DNA of 64,000 nucleotides from Allotamlana fucoidanivorans (lineage in GTDB: Bacteria; Bacteroidota; Bacteroidia; Flavobacteriales; Flavobacteriaceae). The stretch is from positions 51,539-115,538 of the forward strand of contig NZ_VDCS01000014.1 in the NCBI RefSeq assembly GCF_006265225.1. The letters are read 5' to 3'. Shown piece by piece: positions 27,705-37,097 of the stretch (positions are counted from its first letter, which is position 1; every line of letters starts with the position of its first letter). The notes under the pieces are model-generated. The model was not told where the DNA came from, did not search any database, and saw only the letters and a program-made list of their open reading frames with translations. The position numbers and the translations under genes were made by a program.

Positions 27705-29426
27705 ATGCAAATTTTAAATTGGGTAGATTGGATAGTGCTCGGCGTTACGTTAGTCACTATTGTAACGTATGGCACCATTCAAACCAGAGGTAGTAAAAAT
27801 GTAAAAGATTATCTAAGGGGTGGCAACACATCAAAATGGTGGACGATTGGTTTATCGGTTATGGCTACCCAAGCTAGTGCAATCACCTTTCTATCTACAC
27901 CTGGGCAAGCGTTTCATGACGGCATGGGGTTTGTTCAATTTTATTTTGGTTTACCCATTGCTATGGTAGTGATTTGCATGGTGTTTATCCCCTTGTATTA
28001 TCGGTTGAAAGTATATACAGCTTATGAATTTTTAGAAAACCGTTTTGATTTAAAAACCAGAACACTGGCAGCAGTATTGTTCTTGATTCAACGTGGTTTA
28101 GCCGCTGGAATAACTATTTTTGCTCCCGCAATTATTCTTTCGGTGGTGCTTGGTTGGGATCTTTTAACGCTTAATATTGTGATAGGATTACTGGTAATTA
28201 TTTACACTGTTTCGGGTGGTACCAGAGCGGTGAATGTCACCCAAAAACATCAAATGGTTGTCATCTTTATAGGAATGCTTGTTGCGTTTTTCCTGATTGT
28301 AAGTCAACTTCCCCAAGATATTACCTTTTCAAAAGCGCTTCAAATTGCTGGCGCTAGTGGCAAAATGGAAGTTCTTGATTTTTCATTTGACCTGAATAAC
28401 CGATATACGTTTTGGAGTGGCATTATTGGTGGTACTTTTTTAATGTTGTCTTATTTTGGAACAGATCAAAGTCAGGTACAACGCTATTTATCGGGTAAAT
28501 CTGTTAAAGAAATGCAACTCGGGTTAATTTTCAATGGTATTTTAAAAGTACCCATGCAATTCTTTATTTTACTTGTAGGCGTTATGGTTTTTGTGTTTTA
28601 TCAGTTTAATGAGGCACCAATAAACTTTAATCCAACCGCCACAGAACTGGTTTTAAATTCAGAGTATGCCGAAGACTATAAAAGCCTTCAAGAAGAACAA
28701 AAAACCCTATTTAAAGAACGTCAACAATCTATTAACGCCTTGATTCATTCTGAAAATCAAGACGCTTCCATACAATTAGCTGAAAGCGCTATCACTTATG
28801 AAGCATTGCGATTAAAGGCGCAAGACCTTATTAACAAAGTTTCAGAAAAAAAAGATATAAAAGTAGAAAGTAATGATAAAGACTATGTGTTCATCCATTT
28901 TATCTTAAACAATTTACCTAGAGGATTAATTGGTTTATTATTAGCTGTTATTTTAAGTGCTGCCATGTCTAGTACGGCTAGTGAACTCAATGCTTTGGGG
29001 TCAACAACAACCATTGATTTATACAAGCGAAATGTTAGTGAAAAATCTGAAGCTCAGATGGTAAACACTTCAAAATGGTTTACCTTTGCTTGGGGCATCA
29101 TGGCTATTGGTGTGGCTTGTGTTGCCAATTTAGCCGAAAACTTAATTCAGTTGGTAAATATTATCGGTTCCATTTTTTATGGCAACGTTTTAGGTATTTT
29201 TCTTCTGGCCTTTTTCTTTAAATTTGTACAAGGTAATGCGGTTTTTATTGCGGCTTTAATCACTCAAGTTGTTGTGATAGGTCTATTCTTTCTCAATGAA
29301 TATGGTATCATCAACCTGCCATTTCTTTGGTTAAATTTTGTAGGCTGTATTATTGTTATTGCCGCCGCTTGTTTGATTCAAATATTACATCCAAATGACA
29401 AAACAATCACAAAAGCAAATCATTAA
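27705..29426 (+). CDS. Sodium:solute symporter (SSS family)
   Basis: A 573-residue inner-membrane transporter with about 13-14 helices. Characteristic segments are the WWTIGLSVMATQASAITFLSTPGQAFHDG helix-1/2 region (sodium site), YSVSGGTRAVNVT-like loops and the AILSAAMSSTASELNALGSTTTIDLYK signature. A charged 80-residue insertion at about 320-390 is cytoplasmic. In this operon it probably imports the sugar or sugar amine released by the deacetylase. The next gene starts inside its 3' end (32-nt overlap). Confidence 0.9.
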   Translation: MQILNWVDWIVLGVTLVTIVTYGTIQTRGSKNVKDYLRGGNTSKWWTIGLSVMATQASAITFLSTPGQAFHDGMGFVQFYFGLPIAMVVICMVFIPLYYRLKVYTAYEFLENRFDLKTRTLAAVLFLIQRGLAAGITIFAPAIILSVVLGWDLLTLNIVIGLLVIIYTVSGGTRAVNVTQKHQMVVIFIGMLVAFFLIVSQLPQDITFSKALQIAGASGKMEVLDFSFDLNNRYTFWSGIIGGTFLMLSYFGTDQSQVQRYLSGKSVKEMQLGLIFNGILKVPMQFFILLVGVMVFVFYQFNEAPINFNPTATELVLNSEYAEDYKSLQEEQKTLFKERQQSINALIHSENQDASIQLAESAITYEALRLKAQDLINKVSEKKDIKVESNDKDYVFIHFILNNLPRGLIGLLLAVILSAAMSSTASELNALGSTTTIDLYKRNVSEKSEAQMVNTSKWFTFAWGIMAIGVACVANLAENLIQLVNIIGSIFYGNVLGIFLLAFFFKFVQGNAVFIAALITQVVVIGLFFLNEYGIINLPFLWLNFVGCIIVIAAACLIQILHPNDKTITKANH

Positions 29427-30381
29427 TTGGGGCATTATGGGTCTGGGAAGTATTGCCCATAAATTTGCTACTGATTTACTTACTGTTGAAGGCGCTAACT
29501 TGTATGCCGTAGCTTCAAGGTCTGCCGAAAAAGCTAATGCCTTTAGTACTAAATTTAAGGCTAATAAAGCCTATAGTAGTTATGAAGCGCTTGTTAAAGA
29601 CAAAACGATTGATGCCGTTTACATAGCTACACCACACGCTCTACATAAAGAAAATACACTTTTATGTTTAGAACATGGTATTGCGGTTTTATGTGAAAAA
29701 CCATTTGCTATGAATGCTACTGAAGTCTCTGAAATGCTGGCAGTAGCAAAGGAAAAAAATGTCTTATTAATGGAAGCACTTTGGACGTATTTCTTACCGC
29801 ATTATCAATATGTTTTAAAGGCTTTAAACACTAAAATGTTTGGTGATATAAAAAAAGTTGAAGCTGATTTTGGATTTTACAGAGCTTTCAATAATGACGC
29901 TCGTTTGTTCAACAAATCCCTTGGTGGAGGTAGTTTGTTAGATATTGGCATCTACCCTATTTTTGTTGCATTATCAACCTTAGGCCTACCAGAAAATATC
30001 TCCGCTCATGCTACGTATTTTGATAATGGTGCTGATGCTTCATGTGACATGATGTTTACTTACCCAAAGGAAGCAAAAGCCTTCCTAAAAAGTACACTTT
30101 TAGAAGACACACCCACCCAAGCTATTTTTTATTGTGAGCGCGGTACGATTAAAATAAATACTATGTTTCATCAGCCTTCTACAGTCACACTTATTTCTGA
30201 AGATAAAGAAGAAACCATCCATTTTGGATACGAAACTATTGGTTACAACTTTGAAGTGATTCATTTTAACACATTACTTCGCGAAGGTAAAACAGAAAGT
30301 GATGTGATGACTTTTCAGTTTAGTGAGCAACTTATTGCCTTGCTCGACGATGTTAGAGGCTTAATTAATTTAAAATACTAG
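29395..30381 (+). CDS. Gfo/Idh/MocA family oxidoreductase
   Basis: NAD(P)-dependent sugar or inositol dehydrogenase of 328 residues. The nucleotide fold starts IINWGIMGLGSIAHKFATDL, and the EKPFAMN motif (catalytic Lys in CEKP) lies near residue 100. The second domain contains the GGGSLLDIGIYP segment with the conserved Asp. It probably oxidises the cytoplasmic sugar brought in by the symporter. It is translationally coupled to the symporter (32-nt overlap) and ends the operon. Confidence 0.9.
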   Translation: MTKQSQKQIINWGIMGLGSIAHKFATDLLTVEGANLYAVASRSAEKANAFSTKFKANKAYSSYEALVKDKTIDAVYIATPHALHKENTLLCLEHGIAVLCEKPFAMNATEVSEMLAVAKEKNVLLMEALWTYFLPHYQYVLKALNTKMFGDIKKVEADFGFYRAFNNDARLFNKSLGGGSLLDIGIYPIFVALSTLGLPENISAHATYFDNGADASCDMMFTYPKEAKAFLKSTLLEDTPTQAIFYCERGTIKINTMFHQPSTVTLISEDKEETIHFGYETIGYNFEVIHFNTLLREGKTESDVMTFQFSEQLIALLDDVRGLINLKY

Positions 30382-30477
30382 TTTAAGATCCTTTTTGTAT
30401 AAATAACGATTTATAGCTTTTAGATGCACACAGCGCAACCTTTTTGGTTGCGCTAGTTGTTTTGTAGAAGTCGCTTT

Positions 30478-31020
30478 CTATTGAATAAACGTTCCATCAG
30501 CATGCATTTTAATCTTTTTAATGTCCGATCCTTTTCCTATTTTTACATAATACAGCTTTTCAACACTTCCGTTTTTGTAATTCACCAAATAGTCTGAATC
30601 TAACAAAATGAATCCTTCGTAAGTTTTAAATAAACTAATTCTAACCGCTCTGGGAAGCTTTACCTCTTTATATCGCCCTTTAGACTCTATTACCGTTCCA
30701 TCTTTATCATAGAATACTTCCACGTAGCCTTTTTCAGTTTTAAATTTTACCTTAAAAGGATGTGCTTTACTCTTTTTAAAGCCTCTAGATTTAGTGACAT
30801 CAAAAAAAGCAACTCGGTTTTCAAGCGCACTTACATGCACCGCCATGGAGTGATCTAAAACTTTATCTAAGTAATTTGCATTTAAAGCTCGTGAAGAAGT
30901 CTTTGTTTTAAATGCCTCCACATCAGATGTTTTTAACACAGCATATTGTGTATGCCCAATTTGAGACTGTCCGCTAAACATCATAAATACTGCGACCAGT
31001 GTTAATACAATTGTTTTCAT
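30478..31020 (-). CDS. Secreted protein of unknown function
   Basis: From the ATG at 31020 the product is 180 residues with a signal peptide (MKTIVLTLVAVFMMFSGQSQ). The body is Lys-rich with alternating beta strands (VKFKTEKGYVEVFYDKDGTVIES, YEGFILLDSDYLVNY), like a small periplasmic beta-sheet protein. No family recognised. An ATG at 31071 would add 17 residues and hide the signal peptide. It lies alone between the sugar operon and the AraC-type regulator. Confidence 0.65.
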   Translation of the reverse strand: MKTIVLTLVAVFMMFSGQSQIGHTQYAVLKTSDVEAFKTKTSSRALNANYLDKVLDHSMAVHVSALENRVAFFDVTKSRGFKKSKAHPFKVKFKTEKGYVEVFYDKDGTVIESKGRYKEVKLPRAVRISLFKTYEGFILLDSDYLVNYKNGSVEKLYYVKIGKGSDIKKIKMHADGTFIQ

Positions 31021-31185
31021 GATTATAGTAGTTTTGATTAATATTAAAATCTTTACACAAAGATGAAACAATAGTAAGCACAGTACTTAACAGCAATGTT
31101 GCAATAGTTTTAAAGTTTTATTTTAAGTATGACAAACATTATTTAAAGCGTTTAAATCATGTTGTTTGAAGTGTGAATCGGCATT

Positions 31186-33168
31186 TTAAATGATGTGATG
31201 GTTTTCATAACCACCTAAATTCATTTTTTTCAGAAATTCAATAAACTCAGGATGTGTACGCATGCCTTTAAAAAAGTGATTAAATTTCACAGAATATAAT
31301 TGAGAGTTTCTTTTGTTGTAAGCTATATGTAGCCATTTCATGGTATTTTCCCGGTCATTTAACACAGCAAATTTTTCGGCAATCCAATACGCGTTATGAA
31401 ATGTTCTATCATCTTCAGCATACTCAATATCTAGATAATTAATCCATTTAAAAACGCCAGGTATCCCATCCTTTTGATAAACCGCCAACATAGGGTCTAT
31501 ATTAACTCGCGTATTGGGAAGTAGCCCCCAACTATACACCAATTGTTTTATAGCTAAATCATTTTTTCCTTGATTAACATAAACTAAAAACTTAATCCAA
31601 TAGCCCCATAAGTTTTCGGGGTTAATTTCAATAGTTTCATTAGCGTCTTGAAGCGCCAAAGTATATTCTCCTGTTAACAAATAGGCCTCAGCACTCACAA
31701 TGTACATAAAATAGGCTACTGGAGCCAGTTTTTTAGCCCTTTCAATAAACTCACGCCCTTTTTTAAAATCGCCTTTTACATGTATCAAATAGCGGGCGTA
31801 CTCAATATTTACACTGGCATTGGTTGGGTCAATCTCTAATGCTTTAAGGAGTTCCTTTTCGGCCTCTTTCCAATCCCATTCATACTCCATGTTGATGAGC
31901 CCCATAACACGGTGAGGTTCTGCTAAACTACTATCTAATTGCAAGGCTTGAGCGGCATAATACTTAGCTTTTAAATAATCTGCTTCTGACACCGATGGAT
32001 ACCCCTTACACAAGAGCAACTCTGCCAAACCAGCATAAGACAATACGAAAGTGGGATCTTTCTCAATACTTTCTTTAAAATACTTTTCCGAAAGCTCATA
32101 ATTCTCTTCAGGGTTTTTATACTCGCCCATTTCTAAATAGGTAAAGTATTTTCCTTTTAGATAAAGATTATAAGCTTCTTTGTTATTCGTGGGTATTTTT
32201 TCAATTTTCTGAATTTCAATAGGCGATAACACTACATCCAACTCTGAGGCTATTTGTGTTGAAATATCTTTTTCTAAATTAAAAACATCTTCAAAGGGGC
32301 GATCAAAATCTTTAGACCATAAATGGGTATCGTTTTTAGCATTGATGAGATGCACAATAACCTTTATTCTATCTCCATTTTTTTGCACACTCCCGTCAAT
32401 CATATAATCAACATTGAGCGCTTTTCCTATTTCAAGACCAGACAAATCACTACTGCCATAGCGGTCTGCCGACTGTCTTGATTTCACTACAATACTTTTA
32501 ACTTTTGAAAGATGATTAATAATATCATCACGCATGCCATCAACAAAATATTGATTCTCCTCATCATTACTTAAATTTTCAAAAGGCATAACAGCTATTG
32601 CGGTGTGCCCGAGGTCATAAGCTCCAACAGATGTTAGGCTGTTTTCTTTGGGCATATTAAAGAAAAAATAGAATAAAGCACTAACTGTAATCAATAGAAT
32701 TAAAACAACAAGAATATTAAGTTTTGAAAACACGTTGCCATAGTTCCGGGCAAATGTTCCAGAATAACTTGATGCGCTAACGCCATTTATCCCAACATGT
32801 GACTCATTATTATGCTCGGTAGGTATTGAACTTCTGTATTTTACTTCACCAGGCGGATACCCAAAATAATCTTTAAAACTTGAATTAAAATATGTAGGGC
32901 TACTAAAGCCCACACGATAGGCTATCTCTGAAGCCGTGGCCTCATTATTCTTTAACATATCCATAGCTTTACCCAGTCTATACTCTCGTATAAACTGCGT
33001 AGTTGATTTACCAACAACCGCATTTAATTTTCTATGAAGCTGCGATCTGCTCACGCCAAGCGCTTTTGCTAAGTCATTAACGCCAAACTGTTCATTGCCT
33101 AAATTATCGTCAATAAGCCTGATAATGTTTTCAACAAAAGAATCTTTGATGGATGCTGGACCTGACAT
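31186..33168 (-). CDS. AraC-type regulator fused to a membrane-anchored FlgO/TolB-like and TPR domain
   Basis: A 660-residue one-component regulator. Residues 10-110 form an AraC HTH pair (FGVNDLAKALGVSRSQLHRKL and ASEIAYRVGFSSPTYFNSSFKDYFGYPPGEVK). A single transmembrane helix lies near 148-168. A periplasmic domain of the TolB/FlgO-like type found in adenylate cyclases (IAVMPFENLSNDEENQYFVDGM) follows, then about six TPR repeats to the C-terminus. It would bind DNA on the inside and sense a ligand or partner outside. The target gene is not visible; nearby candidates are the DUF2911 gene and the unknown secreted protein. Confidence 0.88.
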   Translation of the reverse strand: MSGPASIKDSFVENIIRLIDDNLGNEQFGVNDLAKALGVSRSQLHRKLNAVVGKSTTQFIREYRLGKAMDMLKNNEATASEIAYRVGFSSPTYFNSSFKDYFGYPPGEVKYRSSIPTEHNNESHVGINGVSASSYSGTFARNYGNVFSKLNILVVLILLITVSALFYFFFNMPKENSLTSVGAYDLGHTAIAVMPFENLSNDEENQYFVDGMRDDIINHLSKVKSIVVKSRQSADRYGSSDLSGLEIGKALNVDYMIDGSVQKNGDRIKVIVHLINAKNDTHLWSKDFDRPFEDVFNLEKDISTQIASELDVVLSPIEIQKIEKIPTNNKEAYNLYLKGKYFTYLEMGEYKNPEENYELSEKYFKESIEKDPTFVLSYAGLAELLLCKGYPSVSEADYLKAKYYAAQALQLDSSLAEPHRVMGLINMEYEWDWKEAEKELLKALEIDPTNASVNIEYARYLIHVKGDFKKGREFIERAKKLAPVAYFMYIVSAEAYLLTGEYTLALQDANETIEINPENLWGYWIKFLVYVNQGKNDLAIKQLVYSWGLLPNTRVNIDPMLAVYQKDGIPGVFKWINYLDIEYAEDDRTFHNAYWIAEKFAVLNDRENTMKWLHIAYNKRNSQLYSVKFNHFFKGMRTHPEFIEFLKKMNLGGYENHHII

Positions 33169-33266
33169 TTTTTGATTATAATTTGGTTTGATTGTGATCT
33201 ACACATACTAAGATACTTATTTTTAAACAATTAAAATAAAACCTAACTTTTTCATTTACAAATAAA

Positions 33267-33293
33267 AAGGCGCAATCCTAAGAATTGCGCCTT
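33267..33293 (-). terminator. Terminator after the DUF2911 gene
   Basis: Perfect stem AAGGCGCAAT/ATTGCGCCTT with a 7-nt loop. On the minus strand it is followed by a T-run (TTTTTATTTG). Confidence 0.88.
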
Positions 33294-33317
33294 AAAATAG
33301 TTTTGCAAACCACTAAA

Positions 33318-34169
33318 TTACATAGCCCCCCACTCTTTTAAGGAGTCCTTATTCATTTTTACATAATCATCATTACCTGCTTTTTCAGCATGTTCTAATG
33401 AGGCCTTTGCAGCAGCAATAGCCCCCTCTGTATCCCCTGCTTTAGCGTGAATTAATGACTGTTGTCTTAAAATCCAAAATTTTGGCTCACCAGAAGTCAT
33501 CTCAACCGCTTTATCAACCCACTCTTTAGCTTGATTTATATCTTTACTCTCTTGAAGATAATATAACGCTGAATAAAAATAATCATTAGCAGTAGGTGTT
33601 CCATTTAACGCATCATTAATACTTGCTAAAACCGCATCATCTGTAGGCACAGTAAAAGGAATGCCCAAATAGGTTTTTTCCCAAATCAAATCAATTGTAG
33701 CACTACTATTTGTAATATTATTGATATCTAAAGTAAAGGTTTCTACGTTAAACGGTACCGGATGAGATGGTACTTCTCCCATGGCCATTACTTTGCTATC
33801 ATCCCATTTTTGAGGGGTTCCCCAGTTTTCTGTATCTCCATAAAAATATACTTCCCAGGCTGTTTTACCCGGTTTTGTAAATATCGCATATGATCCTGCT
33901 TTTAATTTAGATCCAAAAACTGTTGCGTCTGTACTAAATGTAATCACAGTATTCTTGTTTGCTCCTGTTCTCCAAAGTTTTTCAAACGGCACTAAATCGC
34001 CAAAAACTTTACGATCTTTTACACTTGGTCTAGAGTATTCTAATGTCACATCAGTCAAGCCAACCTTCTGCTCCAATTTCGAAAAAGGACTAGGTTGCGG
34101 TGTTTTCACTTGCGCAGACACCATGTAAGTAGAAGCACAAGCCATAAAAAGTAATAGTAGTTTTTTCAT
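33318..34169 (-). CDS. DUF2911 domain protein
   Basis: A 283-residue secreted protein with a signal peptide (..TYMVSAQ). The DUF2911 part (about residues 25-180) begins with QPSPFSKLEQKVGLTDV and contains VFGDLVPFEKLWRTGANKNTVITF. The C-terminal 90 residues are helical and TPR-like (KEWVDKAVEMTSGEPKFW, AIAAAKASLEHAEKAG). The family is common in Bacteroidota periplasm and has no established function. A strong terminator follows. Confidence 0.88.
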   Translation of the reverse strand: MKKLLLLFMACASTYMVSAQVKTPQPSPFSKLEQKVGLTDVTLEYSRPSVKDRKVFGDLVPFEKLWRTGANKNTVITFSTDATVFGSKLKAGSYAIFTKPGKTAWEVYFYGDTENWGTPQKWDDSKVMAMGEVPSHPVPFNVETFTLDINNITNSSATIDLIWEKTYLGIPFTVPTDDAVLASINDALNGTPTANDYFYSALYYLQESKDINQAKEWVDKAVEMTSGEPKFWILRQQSLIHAKAGDTEGAIAAAKASLEHAEKAGNDDYVKMNKDSLKEWGAM

Positions 34170-34260
34170 TTTGAAAGATATTAAATTATTGGTTTTATAA
34201 ATCTAAAATTAAACAACCTAAATCTGTTTATTGTTAACAAAAGCTTAAAATAAGACATTG

Positions 34261-34268
34261 TATATTTG
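34261..34268 (+). promoter_or_regulatory. -7 element of the aquaporin transcript
   Basis: TATATTTG matches TAnnTTTG exactly. A clear -33 TTG at the usual distance is not evident. It would place the RNA start near 34275, giving a leader of about 100 nt before the aquaporin ATG. Confidence 0.6.
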
Positions 34269-34280
34269 CCATTAGATTAT

Positions 34281-34365
34281 TTAGGCGTTCCCTAACGGTC
34301 AGGATTTCGGCAGTAGCTCTTTTCAAGGAGCTCCAACACAGGCCTCAATCCTTAACGGTAAACTG
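34281..34365 (+). ncRNA. Structured 5' leader RNA upstream of aquaporin (candidate regulatory element)
   Basis: Three nested or adjacent helices can be drawn. TTAGG (34281-34285) pairs with CCTAA (34291-34295). AGGATT (34301-34306) pairs with AATCCT (34347-34352), enclosing a second helix AGCTC (34315-34319) with GAGCT (34328-34332). The two internal loops are asymmetric (TCGGCAGT and a purine/C-rich strand), and TAACGGT is repeated on both sides (34293 and 34353 areas). This is the geometry of a riboswitch-like leader, but I do not recognise a known class. The transcript and ligand are unproven. Confidence 0.5.
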
Positions 34366-34373
34366 ACAAAAAA

Positions 34374-35030
34374 ATGAAACAGTATATTTCAGAAAGCATA
34401 GGTACCTTCGGTTTAATATTTTGTGGCTGTGGCGCCATGACCATCAACGAAATTACAAATGGGGCCATATCGCATGTGGGCGTGGCGGCAACTTGGGGAC
34501 TCATTGTTATGGGTATGATTTATGCCTTCGGAGAAATTTCAGGGGCCCATTTTAACCCCGCAGTAACAATAAGTTTTGCGGTAGCTAAAAAATTTCCTTG
34601 GCAAAAAGTACCACCTTACATTTTAGCACAAGCTATAGGCGCCATCGCCGCCATAGCACTATTGTGGTTCCTGTTTCCCCAAAGCCAATATTTAGGAGAA
34701 ACCACGCCTGCCGATAATTTCCCTGCTTACAAAGCAGCAATTTTAGAGTTTATATTAACCTTCTTTTTAATGGTTGTTATTATAAACGTATCTACCGGAA
34801 GTAAAGAAATAGGTACTATGGCCGGCATAGCCATTGGTGCTGTTATTCTTTTAGAAGCCATGTTTGCAGGCCCCATGACCAAAGCTTCTATGAACCCCAT
34901 TCGCTCCTTAGCTCCAGCCCTTTTTACAGGTAATTTTCAATATTTATGGCTCTATATTTTAGCTCCTATCTCTGGCGCTATAGCAGCAGTTTCCAGTTGC
35001 AAACTGGTAAAAGACAACAATTGTTGTTAA
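34374..35030 (+). CDS. Aquaporin/glycerol facilitator (MIP family)
   Basis: A 218-residue channel with six membrane helices and the two half-helix motifs: NPA in SGAHFNPAVTISF, and a variant NPI in ASMNPIRSLAPALFTG. It conducts water or small uncharged solutes such as glycerol or arsenite; the second motif change from NPA to NPI occurs in some bacterial MIP proteins. A Cys pair closes the C-terminus (DNNCC). It has an unusually long, foldable leader. Confidence 0.88.
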   Translation: MKQYISESIGTFGLIFCGCGAMTINEITNGAISHVGVAATWGLIVMGMIYAFGEISGAHFNPAVTISFAVAKKFPWQKVPPYILAQAIGAIAAIALLWFLFPQSQYLGETTPADNFPAYKAAILEFILTFFLMVVIINVSTGSKEIGTMAGIAIGAVILLEAMFAGPMTKASMNPIRSLAPALFTGNFQYLWLYILAPISGAIAAVSSCKLVKDNNCC

Positions 35031-35055
35031 CCGCAAAAATATTAATAAAAATTTT

Positions 35056-35098
35056 TGTTTAACTTTTTTCTTTTTTTGTTAAACATTTTGTATCTTTA
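35056..35098 (+). promoter_or_regulatory. Operator and promoter of the light-stress cluster, site 1
   Basis: TGTTTAAC (35056-35063) and GTTAAACA (35078-35085) form an inverted repeat with a 14-nt spacer (22 bp centre to centre, two helical turns). A -7-like box TATCTTTA begins 13 nt after the start of the right half-site. The same arrangement occurs at 39460-39502. Confidence 0.7.
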
Positions 35099-35114
35099 CC
35101 ATAAATAAAGAATT

Positions 35115-35771
35115 ATGGCAAAGAAGAAAGCACCCTCAAAACATGATTTATTATCGGCTTACATTGATTTTGTGCTCACACACAATGAGAATCCAAAGTC
35201 TGTGTATGGGTTCACCAAAATGAATAATACAGACGAAAGCGAGTTTTACAAATATTTTGCCTCCTTTCAAGCCATAGAAAGTGCAGTATTCACATCGTTT
35301 TTTGAAAACAGTATGACCGTTTTGGAACAAACTGAACAATACCAAACATTTGATGCCAGAAATAAGCTATTAGCTTTCTACTTTACTTTTTTTGAAATCT
35401 TATCAGTGAATAGAAGTTTTGTACTCTATGTATTGAAAAAATACGACAACAGTTTAAAATTTGCACCAGCGCTAAAGGGGTTAAAACTTGTATTTATACA
35501 ATATGTAGCATCACTTGGTATCCAAATGATAGACATAAAACAAGCACAATTAGAGCGTATGCAACAGCGAACCTTAAAAGAATCGGCTTGGATCCAACTG
35601 CTTATTACCATGAAATTCTGGAAAGAGGATCATTCTAATGCCTTTGAAAAAACCGACATTTTTATTGAGAAATCGGTGAATACCACTTTTGATATTCTTA
35701 ACGTTGCTCCCCTTGAAAGTATGATGGACTTAGGTAAATTTCTTTTTAAAGAAACCTTTAGCATGAATTAA
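35115..35771 (+). CDS. TetR-like transcriptional regulator
   Basis: A 218-residue helical protein. Residues 10-60 look like a TetR HTH in divergent form (KHDLLSAYIDFVLTHNENPKSVYGFTKMNNTDESEFYKYFASFQAIES), with the typical F-Y-KYF helix end. The remainder is an all-helical ligand-binding domain. It is the first gene of the cluster and has the inverted-repeat operator directly upstream, so autoregulation is likely. The same operator at 39.5 kb suggests it also controls the downstream half of the cluster. Confidence 0.75.
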   Translation: MAKKKAPSKHDLLSAYIDFVLTHNENPKSVYGFTKMNNTDESEFYKYFASFQAIESAVFTSFFENSMTVLEQTEQYQTFDARNKLLAFYFTFFEILSVNRSFVLYVLKKYDNSLKFAPALKGLKLVFIQYVASLGIQMIDIKQAQLERMQQRTLKESAWIQLLITMKFWKEDHSNAFEKTDIFIEKSVNTTFDILNVAPLESMMDLGKFLFKETFSMN

Positions 35772-35783
35772 AACCCCTGTTGC

Positions 35784-37097
35784 ATGAAAACCATAGATTC
35801 CATACCCACAAGCAAAATACAAAGAGCCACTAAACTGGTTTCAACTGGAGCAAAAGTTGGTGTGAATTACTTAAAATATTACGGTGATAAGCTTGTAAAC
35901 GATAATGTTATTGCCAAATCCAGACTGGATGCTAATAATGCCAATGACATATACAATGGTTTGAAACAACTTAAGGGAAGTGCTTTAAAAGTAGCGCAAA
36001 TGCTAAGCATGGAAAAAAGTATATTACCGCAAGCTTATGTTGAAAAATTTTCATTAGCTCAGTTTTCCGTGCCTCCTTTATCGCCACCTTTAGTCTTCAA
36101 AACTTTTAAAAAATATTTAGGAAAATCCCCTTATGAACTATTTGATACTTTCAATGCAACTTCTGTAAACGCTGCAAGCATCGGTCAGGTGCATCAGGCA
36201 GAAAAATATGGGAGAAAACTTGCTGTGAAAATCCAATATCCAGGAGTTGCAGAAAGTATCGCTTCAGATTTGGCTATGGTAAAACCCGTGGCAATAAGCA
36301 TGTTCAATATCAAGGGTAAAGATTCTGATAAATATTTCCAAGAAGTAGAAGACAAATTAACGGAAGAAACAAATTATTTGTTAGAAATAGCGCAAAGCAA
36401 AGAAATTTCTAAAGCTTGTGCTCATATTCCTAATCTAGAGTTTCCAAATTATTATGATGAGCTTTCTTCAGAGCGTATAATAACGATGGATTTTATGGAT
36501 GGTGAACATCTTTCAGAATTTACAAAGCGTAACAAAAATCAAGAATTGGCTAACTTGTTAGGTCAAGCACTATGGGATTTTTATATGTTTCAAATTCATG
36601 AACTTAAAAAAGTACATGCCGATCCGCATCCGGGTAACTTCCTCATTTCTAATGACGGTAAATTAATAGCTCTTGATTTTGGGTGTATGAAACAAATACC
36701 CAACACGTTTTATAACCCTTATTTTGAATTGGCAAAAAAAGAAAACTTAGAAAACAAGAGATACTTCAAACAAAAACTTTTTGAATTAGAAATTTTAAAA
36801 GAAGAAGATTCTGAAGATGAAAAGGCTTTTTTCACTACCATGTTTCATGATATGCTGAGCGTATTTACACAGCCCTTTCACAAAGACACTTTTGATTTTT
36901 CAGACCAAGATTTTTTCTCTCAAATAGTCCAACTTGGTGAACGATATTCAAAAAGTGCCAATTTAAAAAAGATGAATGGTAACAGAGGTTCTAAACATTT
37001 CATTTACATCAACCGAACTTTCTTTGGTTTGTATAACCTGATGTTTGATTTGAAAGCAGATGACATAACAATCAATAACTACATCACTTTACAATGA
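35784..37097 (+). CDS. ABC1/AarF/UbiB-family atypical kinase
   Basis: A 437-residue protein of the ABC1 family. It has the Ala-rich nucleotide loop NAASIGQVHQA, the KxGQ-like motif as LKGSALKVAQMLSM, the catalytic-loop VHADPHPGNF and the metal motif ALDFGCMKQIP. Family members act as ATPases or kinases supporting isoprenoid-quinone or lipid metabolism. In flavobacterial light-stress clusters this gene commonly follows the regulator. It is 12 bp behind the TetR gene and overlaps the flavin reductase start by 4 nt. Confidence 0.88.
   Translation: MKTIDSIPTSKIQRATKLVSTGAKVGVNYLKYYGDKLVNDNVIAKSRLDANNANDIYNGLKQLKGSALKVAQMLSMEKSILPQAYVEKFSLAQFSVPPLSPPLVFKTFKKYLGKSPYELFDTFNATSVNAASIGQVHQAEKYGRKLAVKIQYPGVAESIASDLAMVKPVAISMFNIKGKDSDKYFQEVEDKLTEETNYLLEIAQSKEISKACAHIPNLEFPNYYDELSSERIITMDFMDGEHLSEFTKRNKNQELANLLGQALWDFYMFQIHELKKVHADPHPGNFLISNDGKLIALDFGCMKQIPNTFYNPYFELAKKENLENKRYFKQKLFELEILKEEDSEDEKAFFTTMFHDMLSVFTQPFHKDTFDFSDQDFFSQIVQLGERYSKSANLKKMNGNRGSKHFIYINRTFFGLYNLMFDLKADDITINNYITLQ

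Noticed and set aside
30432..30454. Perfect 9-bp hairpin AGCGCAACC/GGTTGCGCT as a terminator of the sugar operon
   Set aside because: The stem is strong but is not followed by a clear T-run on either strand, so it could be a terminator-like or RNA-stability element; not called.
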